Shown piece after piece: positions 26,661 to 37,806 of a DNA stretch of 64,000 nucleotides (position 1 is the first letter of the stretch; each line of letters begins with the position of its first letter). The position numbers and the translations under genes are program-made. The stretch comes from Microcebus murinus (lineage: Eukaryota; Chordata; Mammalia; Primates; Cheirogaleidae), in NCBI RefSeq assembly GCF_040939455.1, contig NC_134108.1, positions 38,298,501 to 38,362,500 on the forward strand. Reading direction: 5' to 3'. The notes under the pieces are model-generated. The model was not told the DNA's origin, did not search any database, and worked only from the letters and a program-made list of their open reading frames with translations.

Positions 26661-27108
26661 ATTGAACAAAATTAATAAAAAGTTAGCAATGTTATAGATG
26701 CACAAAATATATGCAGACATTAGTTTATTTTACTACCATAAATATGCAATCTATTATAAAAAGTTAAAATTTGTCAAAACTTACACACAGAAATACAGAC
26801 TATACATTGCACCATTAGCAAGCAAGAGAAATACAAACAGAGGTAAAGATGCAGTATTAAATCATAACTGTATAAAATTAACTATAGTACATAATGTACT
26901 ACTGTAATAATTTTCTCACCATCTCCTGTTGCTGTTGTAGTGAACTCAAATATTGTGAGTATCATCTTAAAATGCCCTGTGATGCTAATCATCTCTTCAT
27001 GAGCAGTTTATCTCTCCAGAAAATTGCATATTACAGTAAAAAGCGATTTCTTTTTGTTATTGTATATTTCACCTTGTGTTTATTGAAATACCATGAACCT
27101 TAAATAAT

Positions 27109-28935
27109 GCCATGGGACCCATAGGCAGTGCCACTGGTGATGCTGAAAATGCTCCCAAGAAGCAGAGAAAAGTCATGACATTACAAGAAAAAATTGAATT
27201 GCTTGATATGTACCAAAGACTGAAGTCTGCATATGTGTCTGCCTTCCATTTCAATACAAATGTAGGCTTAAGGATCATTGTAAAAAAAGAAAAAAGAGGT
27301 AATTTGTGAAGCTGTAGCTATGCCAGCAGGTGGGAAAAACCTTGCACTTTTTTGTGAAATACCCTTTTATCTTGTGTTGAAAATGCTGCTTTTATGTGGG
27401 TGCAGGATTTCTATTGTAAAGGTATACCTATAGACTTTAATATGATTTGAGAAAAGATGAAGTCATTATATGGCAATTTAAAGCAAAAGGAAGGTGAAAG
27501 ATCTAAAGCTGGATAATTTGATGGCAGCCAAAGGTGGTTTGATAATTTTAGAGAGAGGTTTGGCTTAAAAAATATCAAGATAACAAGAGAAGCAGCTTTT
27601 GCTGACCACAAAGCAGCAGACAAATTTCCATACACTGTTAAGAAAATCATTGAAGATAAAGAATATCTGCCAGAACAGATTTTTAATTCAGAAGAGAGTA
27701 TCCTATTCCAGAAAAAAATGCTATAAAGGACATCTATTAGGAAGATAAATGATTACCAGGACTTAAGGCAAAAAGGAATAGGCCAACTTTATTGCTTTGT
27801 GGAAATACAGTGGATTTATGATTAGGACTAATCTTATCTGTAAAGCTGCTAACCCCTGATCCTTGAAAAGAAAATATAAATACTAGGAGCTGGTCTTTGG
27901 TTGTACAACAAGAAGTCTTGGATAATGAAACCCCTTTTCTAGATTGGTTCTACTGATGATTTGTTTTTGAAGTCAGGAAGTATCTTGCTAGAAGAGGATT
28001 CCCTTTTAAAGTTATTTTGATATTAGCCAACGCCCCTGGACACCCAGAACCCCATGAGTTCAACACTGGAAGCATCTAAGTGGTCTACCTTCCCCCAAAG
28101 ACAACATCTCTTATTCAGCCTCTAGATCAGGAGATCATGAGGAACTTTCAGGCTCATGACACAAGGTATTCTATGGAAAGGATTGCAAACACTATGGAAG
28201 AGAACCCTGATAGAACATAATGGAAGTCTAGAGGGGTTACATCATTAAAGATGTCATTGTTGTTATAGAAAAAGGTGTGAAAGCCATTAAGCCTGAAACA
28301 ATAAATTCCTGTTGGAGAAAATTGTGTTCATATGTTTGCGTAACATCATAGGATTTACAACAAAGCCAATTAAGGAAATCATGAATGAGACTGTGGAGAT
28401 GGCAAAAAAGGTAGGTGATGAAAGGTTTCAAGATACTGATTTGACAGCTAATACTGACCACACAAGAGAATTAACAAAGGATGCCTTGGTGGAGATGAAT
28501 GCTTCAGAACCAATGCCAGACCATGAGGAAAAATATGTAGAAAAAGCAGTGCCTAAAAACAAATTTATATTAGACAATCTGGCAGGAGGGTTCTAATCAT
28601 TCAAGTCTGATTTTGACTAATCTTTTTTTTTTTAACAGTGTGGACCCTTCTATGATATGGGCACTGACACAAAAGGAAATGGTGGGAGAAGGATTGATAT
28701 CATAGAGAAATGTTTTTAGAGAAATGAAAAAGCAAAGATGTCAGACAGGTATCACAATTTTTGTAAAGTTAAAGCAAGTGTGCCTTTCTCTCCTTCTGCC
28801 CCCTCCACCTCTTCTGTCTCTGCCACCTCTATGACAGCAAGAACAACCCCTCTTCTCCCTCCTCCTCAGCTTACTCAATGTGACGATGACAAAGATGAAG
28901 ACCTTTATGATGATCCACTTCCACCTAATAAATAG
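27109..28935 (+). pseudogene. Tigger1 transposase pseudogene (pogo/CENP-B-like)
   Basis: The N-terminal DNA-binding region survives as MGPIGSATGDAENAPKKQRK followed by VMTLQEKIELLDMYQRL (27112-27309). The DDE region is visible near 28014-28180 as LANAPGHPEP and later VVYLPPKTTSLIQPLD. The C-terminal tail is acidic, CDDDKDEDLYDDPLPPNK (28738-28935). The frame is broken by frameshifts and stops, for example a stop inside the DDE block at 28078-28080. The Asp of the family motif DNAPGH is Ala here (codon 28026-28028), so a metal-binding residue of the active site is lost. Tigger-type transposases cut and paste at TA sites; this one cannot. Confidence 0.9.
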
Positions 28936-29324
28936 TGAATATGTTTTCTCTTCCTTACAATTTTCTTAATAACTTTTTTCTCTAGCTTACTTTATTGTAA
29001 CAATACAGTATATAATGCAGATAACATAAAAAATATGTGTTAATCAATTGTTTATGTTATTGATAAGGCTTTCAAGCAAGAGTAGGTTATTAGTAGTTAA
29101 GTTTTTGGGGAGTCAAAAGTTATATGTGGATTTTCAATTGCCCCAGTGATCAGTGCCCCCTAACCTCTATGTTGTTCAAGGGTCTACTGTATATGGTAAT
29201 ATGCTTTGGTGACTAATTTTCTGTGGTTAGATACAGCACAGATAACCTTTCCCAGTCTTTCTTCCTTCCCCTTCCCTCCCTCTCTTTCACAGTGTCTTCT
29301 GATGTACATTAGTTTTAAATTTTA

Positions 29325-29686
29325 TTTTTTATTTATTTATTTTTAAATTTTATTTATTTATTTTTTTTGAGACAGAGTCTCACTCTGTTGCCCAGGCTAG
29401 AGTGAGTGCCATGGCATCAGCCTAGCTCACAGCAACCTCAAACTCCTGGGGTCAGGCGATCCTCCTGCCTCAGCCTCCCGAGTAGCTGGGACTACAGGCA
29501 TGTGCCACCATGCCCGACTAATTTTTTCTATATATATTAGTTGGCCAATTAATTTATTTCTATTGATAGTAGAGACGGGGTCTTGCTCTTGTTCAGGCTG
29601 GTTTCCAACTCCTGACCTCGAGCAATCTGCCCGCCTCGGCCTCCCAGAGTGCTAGGATTACAGGCGTGAGCCACCACGCCCGGCAG
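29325..29686 (-). mobile_element. Alu SINE, lemur type, with long TTTA tail
   Basis: Complete reverse Alu with the lemur linker, ending ACCACGCCCGGCA. The tail has expanded into mixed (TTTA)n and T runs (about 29325-29368). The flanking duplication TAGTTTTAAATTTTA is visible at about 29310-29324 and 29687-29701. It lies inside an ancient L1 relic. Confidence 0.93.
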
Positions 29687-30493
29687 TAGTTTTAAATTTT
29701 AATATAGTCAATTTATTGATCTTTTACTTATTGGTTCATTCTTTCTATCCTGAAGACCTAAAGACATTTTTCTGTATATAGCAATCTCATCTCCATCATG
29801 TCTCAAGCTCTTATATGTGCGTGGTTCTGTCTGTGGGATTCCTTTCTGGTCTCTTCCTATTTCCCCTCTTCCTCCTCTTCTTCATCATCATCATCTTTTT
29901 CTTCTTTTTTCTTAAATTCCTGTGACAATATCACATTGTCTCAATTACTTTTACTTTATAATTAGCCAGGATATTAGTAGAGTGACTCTCCATACCTTAT
30001 TATTTTTCTTCAGTATTATATTTATTTAGCTTGGGTCTTATCATTTTTCCTCAGTATTATATTTACTATTCTTGGGACTTTTCTCATTCTTACACATTTG
30101 ATAATTGGTTTTGTTAACTTCAACAAACTGACCTTTTGTGAGTTTGAATGTAACTGAATGATTTAATAGATTAATTTGGGGGTGTAGATTTCCATTTATT
30201 TAGATCTTCTTCAATGTTTTCCAATAATATTTTATCTTTTCTTCATGAAGTCATTTGTTAGATTTATCTCTGGCATCTCATTATTGCTATTTGAAAAGGA
30301 AAGTTTTAGGAATTTTATTTTCCAGCTATTTGTTGTTAGTATATAGAAATGCATTTGATGTTCAGCAATGATTTTTAAGTTGACCATGCATCCAGCAACA
30401 TTGCTGAATTCTCTGATTAATTATAATATTTGGCTGTCAATTCTCTTTGGAAAATGGTAATTTTGTTTTATTCTTTCTTTTATTTATTCCCTC

Positions 30494-30550
30494 TATATAT
30501 GTAAATACATATGAAAAGACCATATATATATAAATACACATGAAAACACC
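30494..30550. repeat. Imperfect tandem duplication
   Basis: Two neighbouring blocks of about 28 bp, 'gtaaatacatatgaaaagac' and 'ataaatacacatgaaaacac', share order and most bases. Small local duplication in AT-rich DNA. Confidence 0.55.
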
Positions 30551-30734
30551 ACTGCAGTCTCCCTCTCTCATCTGTTATATATCTTCTTATTCTTATCTTA
30601 AGGAACTAATGAGAACCTCCAATACAATATTATATAATATTATTGATAGTGAGCATCCTTAGTTTTAACCCAGGAAGTGTACTTCTAAAGTTTCACTATT
30701 TAGTCTTCTTTGCTGTGGGCAAACAGGAAATTTT

Positions 30735-31150
30735 CTCCTGTTTTAGGATAGTTTGGGTTAGGCTATAGTAACAAATGATCTTAACATTTCAATTGCTTTT
30801 AAAGAAAGGTTTATGTCTTGCTCACATTTTTTTCTCCCTTACTAATCAGGTATCTTTTCTCCCATCACTTTATGCCAGGGAAAAGGATGATGGAGCTAGC
30901 TCTGTCTGTGACATTAGCAGCTATATGGCTGAGGGAAGCAGTTCATGGTGAACAATGTGATGGCTTCTCAAGTTTTTGCCTGGAGGGAAGGGCAAATCTC
31001 TTCTGCTTACATTTCATTGACCAAAGGAAATCCAATAGTCATGCTAGATTTAAACAGGCTGGGAACATGCAATCTTCCCTTAGGGATGGGGCATCCCAAA
31101 GACAGACTGTGAATATTTTGAACACTAATATAATTGCCCACAGTGGGTAG
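30735..31150 (+). mobile_element. Possible old LTR (MLT1-like)
   Basis: Shows 'ggttaggctatagtaacaaa', 'aaaggtttatgtcttgctca' and, near the end, 'gtgaatattttgaacact', an order seen in a class of old mammalian LTRs. Subfamily is not certain and no target duplication is seen. The 110-codon frame across it (30818-31150) is incidental. Confidence 0.35.
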
Positions 31151-31461
31151 ATTCAATTTCTTTAATAGCTATGTCTATTTAAGTTTAATACAGCATTTTA
31201 ACCACAATTTCAAATTTATTAGCATGAAATTATATTTTTCTTTCCTTTTTTTTTTAAAACTAAGGATGAATTGTTTGAATAAACAGGTAGACTTACTTCA
31301 AGTCTGAAAATCCTTGATTTTTAAAATTTCAAAATATTAGGGGGGTACAAATGTTTCTGGTTACATGGATCACTTTTATAATGCTTGAGTCATGACTATA
31401 AGTGTGCTCATCACCCAGCTAGGTTCATTGCACCTGTTAGATAGGATTTTGCCCTTCCCCT

Positions 31462-32698
31462 CTGTTAAGGAAATATGATTGAGGAATTAATGTGATATGG
31501 CTCATAAGATCATTATTTTATTGTATTGCTCAATATTGCTATATTAAAGAAAGAAACAGGAGTTTGCAGGGTTTTGCTCGGAAGGAATAAGTGAACTCTT
31601 TAGTTCACCTATCAAGGGCTGCCTCACCTTGGAAGGGCTCTCAAAGCTCCAGTAGGGATGTTTTCCAAGAGGCTTCCTGGTTATCTCAGAATCTGTGAAG
31701 TCTTCTTGTTCTTGAAAGACAAGGCAGGTAAATATCTGGTTCACAGAATTGGAGGCGGAGACAATGAGTGCTCTGGGCAAGAGATGCATCCCTGTGTTAT
31801 GAACAATTTGTTTTGTAGAGATGGGCTTCCTGCTCTCTCCTGACTGCCTGCCTTAAGTCCTCAATAACTAGGTCAAAGAAATATAGAGCCATTATACCTC
31901 TTTGTTATTCCTCTGTTAATTGATAACTATCTCTTAGAACTTAGTCCCTGAAAAACTTTGTACCTGTTTGTTCACCTGGATAGATTAGAAATTGTTAGAA
32001 GCCCTTTGAAAGGACTTTTGACCCTAACCCAGTACCTGTTACCCAAAGCAACCGCACTATCTGATATGTGAATCTGTTATCCTGGCAACTGGTAATTGAT
32101 ATCTGTGATTATAAAAACCTACGTGAATCTAACCATAAGGCTGGACTACTTATGGAAATGTGGTTCAGACTCCTAAGTACCCCTGCTTTATCTTGATTTC
32201 TTTTTTTTTTTTTTTTTTTTTTTTTTTTGAGACAGAGTCTCGCTTTGTTGCCCAGGCTAGAGTGAGTGCCGTGGCGTCAGCCTAGCTCACAGCAACCTCA
32301 AACTCCTGGGCTCGAGTGATCCTTTTGCCTCAGCCTCCCGGGTAGCTGGGACTACAGGCATGTGCCACCATGCCCGGCTAATTTTTTATATATATATCAG
32401 TTGGCCAATTAATTTCTTTCTATTTATAGTAGAGACGGGGTCTCGCTCTTGCTCAGGCTGGTTTCGAACTCCTGACCTTGAGCAATCCGCCCGCCTCGGC
32501 CTCCCAAGAGCTAGGATTACAGGCGTGAGCCACAGCGCCCGGCCTATCTTGATTTCTTTATATAAATCTATAAAACTATGCCTTAGTCTCTGTGTATTCT
32601 TTTATTCTCTATATTTCCTATCAATTTTCTTACCCTATGTGGTGACCACTATCTAAGGGACCTGGCTTTTTGGGGAGAAGTAGCTGATCTTCTCACAG
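31462..32698 (+). mobile_element. Solo LTR of an endogenous retrovirus, split by an Alu
   Basis: The block between two contiguous parts of the L1 3' UTR starts TGTTAAGGAAATATG and ends near TTCTCACA, giving the TG...CA ends of an LTR, about 0.9 kb without the Alu. A TATAAAA box follows 'ctgtgat' near 32108 and TATAAA-type poly(A)-like sites lie near 32560, so U3, R and U5 order on the plus strand is plausible. No gag, pol or env sequence is present. Edges are approximate and no target duplication is secure. Family not recognised; it may be lineage-specific. Confidence 0.6.
32204..32544 (-). mobile_element. Alu SINE, lemur type, inside the LTR
   Basis: Complete reverse Alu with a T-run of about 30 and the lemur linker (ATATATATCAGTTGGCC), ending CAGCGCCCGGCC. 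The 15-bp duplication TATCTTGATTTCTTT (from 32189 and 32545-32559) is perfect. It interrupts the solo LTR and is therefore the youngest layer of this nest. Confidence 0.95.
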
Positions 32699-33480
32699 CC
32701 CTGCCACACTCTGCCTCCCACCCCCTGCTTGATTTCCACAGAGTTTTACTTCCTTCTGTGCACATGTGTTCTCACAGGTTAATTTTAATTTAATAGTGAA
32801 TACATGTGTGTGTTCTTCCATTCTGGTACTTCACTTAGGAGAATGTTTTCCAGTTCCATCCAAATTGTTTCAAAAGTCATTAATTCATCATTTTTTATGG
32901 CTGAATAGTATTTCGTGGTATACATATACCACATTTTGTTAATCTACTCATGAATTGGTGGACATGGGTTGATCCCATTTCTTTGCAATTATAAATTGTG
33001 CTGTAATAAACACTTGAGTACAGGTATCTTTTTGATAAAATGACTTCTTTTCCTTTGCATAGATGCACGGTAGTGGGATTGCTGGATCAAATGGTTCTAC
33101 TTTTAGTACTTTGAGAAATCTCCATACTGTTTTCCATAGAAGTTGAACTAATTTTCATTCCCAACAACAGTGTATAAGCATTCCTTTCTCTCTGCATCCA
33201 TGCCAGCAGCTATTGTTTTGGACTTTTTAATAAAAGCCATTCTAACTGGGATAAGGTGATATCTCATTGTGGTTTTAATTTGCATGTACCTGATGATTAT
33301 TGGCATTCAGCATTTTTCATATGTTTATTGGCCATTTGTGTGTCTTTTTTTGAAAAGCTTTGTTCATGTCTTTTGCCCATCTTTAAATGGGGTTATTTGT
33401 TTTTTCCTTGCTGGTTTGCTTGAGGTTTTTGTAGATTCTGGATATTAGCCCTTATTCAGTTGTATAGATGAAAGAAATAG

Positions 33481-34481
33481 CCGGAGAGCGTGCTTGAGGG
33501 CGCGCAGAAGGCGGCTCTGGGTTGCTGGGGTCCTGTCAGCTGTGAGGAGCGCCAAGTACGGCAAGAGCAAGCGCTGCCTGAGGTAGAGCGCCTCTGCTCT
33601 GGCCCTGTCCCTGGCTCCCTCGCCACCACCGCCAGCAGAGCAAACGCGAGGGCCTGGAGCAGGCTGGGCCAGGTGAGGCCTCTCCCTTCCCGGGGCTGGG
33701 CGGGGAGCCAGCGCCTTCTGCCCTTCGTGCCCCGGGCCTGCAGGGGGCGGCGGGTGCCTCAGGTCTCGCGCGGGGTCGATCCTGGCTGGTCCCGGCGCCT
33801 TGCCGTCACCGTTCTCCGTCTCTCCTGGGTTAGGCGGGGAGGAGCAAGCCCCTTTCCAGCCAGCCCCTGGCGTGGGGGCGAACTGGAGCCCGTCTCCTCG
33901 CCTCAGCCAGGCGGTTCTAGTCCCCTCGCCGGGCCACGACGTGGGGAAGGGGTGCGTGGCCAGGGCAGAGATAGCTTTGAGGTGTCAATCTTTCACCCCG
34001 CCTCAGAACCTTGTAACTCCTGGGAGAGGAGCCAGAGTCAGTCAGGTGCCTTTCAAAACTGGGGCTGCAGCTAGAGGCCAGCACGTCTGAAGCCGCAGCT
34101 GCAAAGGGATGATTTTGGAATTGGTTTGTGAAATAAAACAAGCAGTTTTTCCTGTCCGCTAGCTTGTTGAGTGTTTCCCTGGAGAAGTGGGAACTGAGGA
34201 TCTCCTTGCTTGAGACAGCAATCCACGCTGTGACTGTGGAAGGCTTCTCCTGGTGAGAATTGTGTGCAAAAGGGACGGTGGAGGGTGGGAACCAATTTGT
34301 AGACGAAGAAAAAACAATTATGAGATCTCTATGGTCTCAGCAGAGTAACTTCAGTGCTAGTGAAGTTCGTTTGAAGCCTTTGGATTGTTAAGATTTGGAA
34401 TAACCAATTGCTTTGTCTGTTAAATCTCCAGACTTATTTTTAGGAAAATAAAAGCTTCATTTCTTAAAAAAAAGAAAAGAA
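33481..34481 (+). pseudogene. Processed retrocopy of an unidentified GC-rich transcript
   Basis: About 1 kb with no similarity to the flanking L1. It begins abruptly at CCGGAGAGCGTG, is GC- and CpG-rich for its first 500 bp, becomes AT-richer, and ends with AATAAA (34447-34452) followed 14 bp later by an A-rich tail. A 10-bp direct repeat AAAGAAATAG (33471-33480 and 34482-34491) flanks it, so L1 machinery inserted it. A donor-like CAG/GTGAGG at 33671-33678 suggests a retained intron or first-exon/intron start. The GC-rich 5' part stays open for 195 codons from a GTG (33490-34074) but resembles no protein I know. The source is probably a noncoding RNA or a transcript with a long UTR from a CpG-island promoter. 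Gene not identified. Confidence 0.85.
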
Positions 34482-35210
34482 AAAGAAATAGTAGATGACA
34501 CAAACAAATAGAAAAACATATCATGGATAGGTAGAATCAACATTGTTAAAATGTTCATACTCCCCAAAGTGATTTACAGATTCAATACAATCCCCATCTA
34601 GATACCAATGTCATATTTAACAGATCTAGAAAAAATAATTCTGTGCTTTATCTGAAACAACAACAAAAAAGTCCAGATAGCCAAAGCAATCTTAAACAGA
34701 AAGAACAAATCTGGAGACATCACATTATTAGACTTCAAATTATACTACGAAAGTATAATAACCAAAACAGCATGATATTGGTATAGAAGTGGAGACATAG
34801 ACGAATGAAACAGAATAGAGAACCTAGAAATAAAACCATCTATTTATAACCAACTGAACTTTGACAAAGAAGACCACAGCATACAATGGGGGAAGGAAGC
34901 TCTATTCAGTAAATGGTGCTGGGAAAACTGGATAGCCATATACAGAAGAATGAAATAGGACCCCTATCTCTAACCATATACAAAAATTAAGATGGATAAA
35001 ATACTTAAATGTAGGCATGAAACCATAAAAAATTTTAGAAGAAAATGTAGGAAAAACTCTTCTAGACATTGGCCTGGGCAAAGAATTTATGACTAAGACC
35101 CCAAAGACAATTATAGCAACAACAAAATAAATAAATGGGACTTGATTAAATTAAAAAATTTATGCACAGCAAAGGAAATAATCAGCAGAGTAGACAACCT
35201 ACAAAAATAT

Positions 35211-35580
35211 CTTATTTATGCAAAATACATTTCACCAATAATGTTTTTATGACATACTACCCCATGATTAGTGTTAGCTTATGTTTCATGGTGCATTTAT
35301 AACATAATAGTATCTTAAGCTACAGCTATGTTAATTATGAAATGTTTAATTTTCAGAGGAAGATGTTGATTTTAAGTATAATCTCAGGCATGTAAGTTAT
35401 TAACCTGAGGAAGTGAAGAGAACATTTAGTCATGATGCTCCAAAGATTACTGGAAGGGGTGGGGAGGATGGAGAAGGAAGGAAGAAGGTCAAGATGTAGG
35501 TGAAAAAATGACACTCACCAGTGGTGATTATGCAGATTTGTTAAATGTCCCAACACAAATGATATAAAAATGTTCTAGGG
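35211..35580. other. Unannotated stretch
   Basis: No gene or repeat recognised; a purine-rich patch lies near 35450-35490. Confidence 0.4.
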
Positions 35581-35735
35581 CACTAGTTCTTAAAATTTAG
35601 TGTTTGCACTGTTCATCTGGGACCTTTTAAAGATGCAGATTCTGATTCAGTAGAACAGAGGTGAGGCTGAGATGGCATATTTCTAACAAACTTCCACAAA
35701 CTGCTGGTCTATGGAGTGGCCGGGGTCCAGAGCTA
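35581..35735 (+). mobile_element. MER5A-type MITE
   Basis: Starts CACTAGTTCTTAAAATTTAG, followed by 'gcagattctgattcagtaga' and 'tttctaacaaacttcc', the MER5A body. Inactive hAT-Charlie derivative. Confidence 0.75.
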
Positions 35736-35860
35736 TGGTTCTGAGCATTGGCCCACCTTGGAAACATCTGCAGAAATTGAAAAGATTCTGATGGTCAGGC
35801 CACACTCCTGAACAATTAAGTTAGAATTTCTGGTGCTGAAACCCAGGGCTCCAATGTTTT
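35736..35860 (+). mobile_element. Second MER5-like fragment
   Basis: Directly after the previous element: 'ctatggttctgagcattgg', 'catctgcagaaattg', 'ccacactcctgaacaatta' and 'gaatttctggtgctg'. This is again the MER5/MER58 layout, truncated at its 3' side by a T-rich run. Confidence 0.6.
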
Positions 35861-37387
35861 TTTTGTTTTGTTTTTTTTTGTGTTTAATTTTCCCTAGAAT
35901 ATATTAATATGCAACTAAACTTGAAAAACCACAGGTCAGAAGATTATTGTCCTCTTCATTGGCTGGAGCTGGTGTATTCACTCCAATGTATTTTATAATC
36001 ACTCTAAACTGAAAGTCAAATTACTCCATTACAATGGACTGCAGCTGAGAAAACAAAACGTGCACCACATTATTTAAATAAAAACATGTCCTGTACACAT
36101 AGGATATGTTTGGCTTCATAGATTCTCAGAAATGTTATTGTTTCTGTCCTTGCATAATTTTGCTATTGAGTTCCTGTGTATAAGTACATCTTGGGAATAG
36201 TGGTTAAAATAAGAAAAATAAGCCATTAAGTTTCTCCCTGCATGAGCCTGGAGTGATTGGAAGGCTGATTTCTTCTCTGGGATGGCAGGATTTCAGGGAA
36301 CAGAGCCTTGAGTGTTGATCCTAACTTATCCTGGTCTATTCCCTACAGACTTTCTTCTCAGGATAGTCCTTCCGATAGCAAGAATTATTCCTATTTCATA
36401 CATATACAGAAAAGTATCAATCCTAATTTTTAAAGTATCAGCGACCCTTAGAATTGCTTTCCTTTGCTGAAACTAACTCCATTGGTCAATATTTCTATTT
36501 AACTGCTTATGGTTAAAATACATTTAACTGTAAGCAACTAAAAGGGAGTCTGGATGAATTAAACAGAAAAGGAGTTTATTTAAAAGGATAAGGAGTAATT
36601 CACAGGACCGTTGGAGAACCAAAGAACCAGACTTGATGTTAAATGACCAAAAAAAAAAAAGTGCTTAAAACCCATGATAGAATGGATCGAAGAGAAACTA
36701 CTGCTGCTGTTGTGCTAGATGTTAGAATTTTCCCTCCCACCATTTTGCACCAGGAACACAACATTGCAGCCACTTCATGGCTTAAAAGCTGACACAGCCC
36801 CACTTCCATCTACAATAGAAAGCACATTTTGTCTGCTCACTAAGGTCTCCTGGACTATATGATTGAGTTTCAGGATTGCTCCTAACTGCAGGAATATTTT
36901 CTAACTTGGCAAGGCAGAATTTAAATGGTGGGAAATTCCTTGAATAAAGGAAGGGTGTTCAAAACATACCGAGGCAGTAAGGAAACTAGTCAACTATCTA
37001 TTACTCTTCATAGAGTCCTCCTTTTGTGATTCAAGTTAGTAAAGGCAGCATCAATTTTATTCCAATTCATAAGCATCTATTCCAAGTCTATTACATTTTC
37101 AATATGTACACAAGGCAAAGATAAATTGTCTGGTGTAGAAGAGCTTACAGTTTGTTAGGAAACGTTTCACATGAATTATTTTAATCTAGTGTTGCAAAAT
37201 ATAATGCATTGACATATACACATATGCACAGGGCAGGATACTTAATTGCTACAAACTGTGCTGAGGAAAGGGGGGAAAATACACCACTTTAAAGTTCATA
37301 TTTCTTGACTTAAATCAGGTAAAGTGAAATAGCTAACATTTATGTTGCATTATATTTGTGTTTTTCTGTGTCTTGCCAAACGCTATA
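35861..37387. other. Mostly unannotated; possible old repeat at 36.5-36.95 kb
   Basis: No gene recognised. The part with 'aactaaaagggagtctggat' and 'aaaggagtttatttaaaagg' looks like an old interspersed element, but I cannot name it. An A12 run at about 36649-36660 interrupts it. Confidence 0.35.
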
Positions 37388-37502
37388 TAAGCTCTTTAAT
37401 GGCAAGTATCTTTCTATCTTTTTAATTTTGGTATTATTCATAGTATTTAGCACATAACTAGGCACATAGTAAATGTCCAAGTGTTTCTTATTGAATTGAA
37501 TT
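37388..37502 (+). repeat. L2 3' end
   Basis: Contains 'aagctctttaatggcaagta' followed by 'tagcacataactaggcacat' and 'agtaaatgtccaagtg', the typical L2 3' tail in sense orientation. Confidence 0.6.
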
Positions 37503-37779
37503 ATTTTGGCAAATGTAGAGTCAGAATGCTTCAAAATATACCCAACCATACTATTAAATAATACTGTATAAGAAAACACTATTTTAAATCAACTTGTTGC
37601 TTGACTATCACAACAATCACAATGAACAAAAGTTTGGACTAGCAATTGAAGAAGGACTTAATGTTGCTAAAGTTTGCAAGAGTGAGCCTTTCTAACTCAA
37701 GGTATAGCTGGGACAAGATTCATGTGAAAATGAATTTTAAAAATTGACACTAACATTGTTATGATATCAACTGCTCTGT

Positions 37780-37806
37780 TCTTTATTATTGTTATTATTA
37801 TTATCC
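37780..37806. repeat. (TTA)n microsatellite
   Basis: An interrupted run of TTA units. Another trinucleotide run, (AAC)n, lies at about 38346-38368. Confidence 0.7.

Larger units (their letters stand above)
26407..29189 (+). mobile_element. Tigger1 DNA transposon, end to end
   Basis: Left end CAGTTTATCTTTGAATAATA and right end GTTGTTCAAGGGTCTACTG are recognisable as diverged inverted termini of Tigger1, and each is bounded by a TA dinucleotide (26405-26406, 29190-29191), the pogo-type target duplication. Internal noncoding landmarks such as 'aatatattggaaaac' and 'attaagtttttgggg'-like sequence follow the Tigger1 order, and a transposase relic fills 27.1-28.9 kb. Tigger1 moved early in primate or eutherian history; this copy is dead. 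An Alu monomer sits inside. Confidence 0.92.
29200..30720 (-). mobile_element. Ancient L1 ORF2 fragment, split by an Alu
   Basis: In reverse orientation it carries L1 ORF2 landmarks: 'atttattgatcttttac', 'tcacattgtctcaattactt', 'ttactttataattagccagg' and near the end 'ccagcaacattgctgaatt'. It is far more diverged than the L1s at 21 and 32 kb. A small internal echo ('ttcctcagtattatattta', twice, 30010-30070) and a CT-rich (ttc/atc) patch at 29868-29912 are present. Confidence 0.6.
31318..35210 (-). mobile_element. Second 5'-inverted L1, hosting an LTR, an Alu and a retrocopy
   Basis: The 3' end lies on the left: reversed L1 3' UTR 'aggggggtacaaatgtttct' from 31330, then antisense 3' UTR and ORF2 to about 33465 ('gtgggattgctggatcaaat', 'tttgcccatctttaaatggg'). 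From about 33466 the orientation flips to sense ORF2 ('gatgaaagaaatag', 'aatggtgctgggaaaactgg', 'gcaaaggaaataatcagcag') ending at 35210. The two segments abut in the consensus with roughly 30 bp missing, which again indicates twin priming. The element is cut at about 31462 by an LTR and at 33480 by a retrocopy. No clear target duplication of the L1 itself was found. Confidence 0.85.

Noticed and set aside
33490..34074. 195-codon open frame in the GC-rich retrocopy
   Set aside because: It starts with GTG, is explained by high GC lowering stop frequency, resembles no protein, and lies in a processed retrocopy with a competing ATG frame at 33800-34090.
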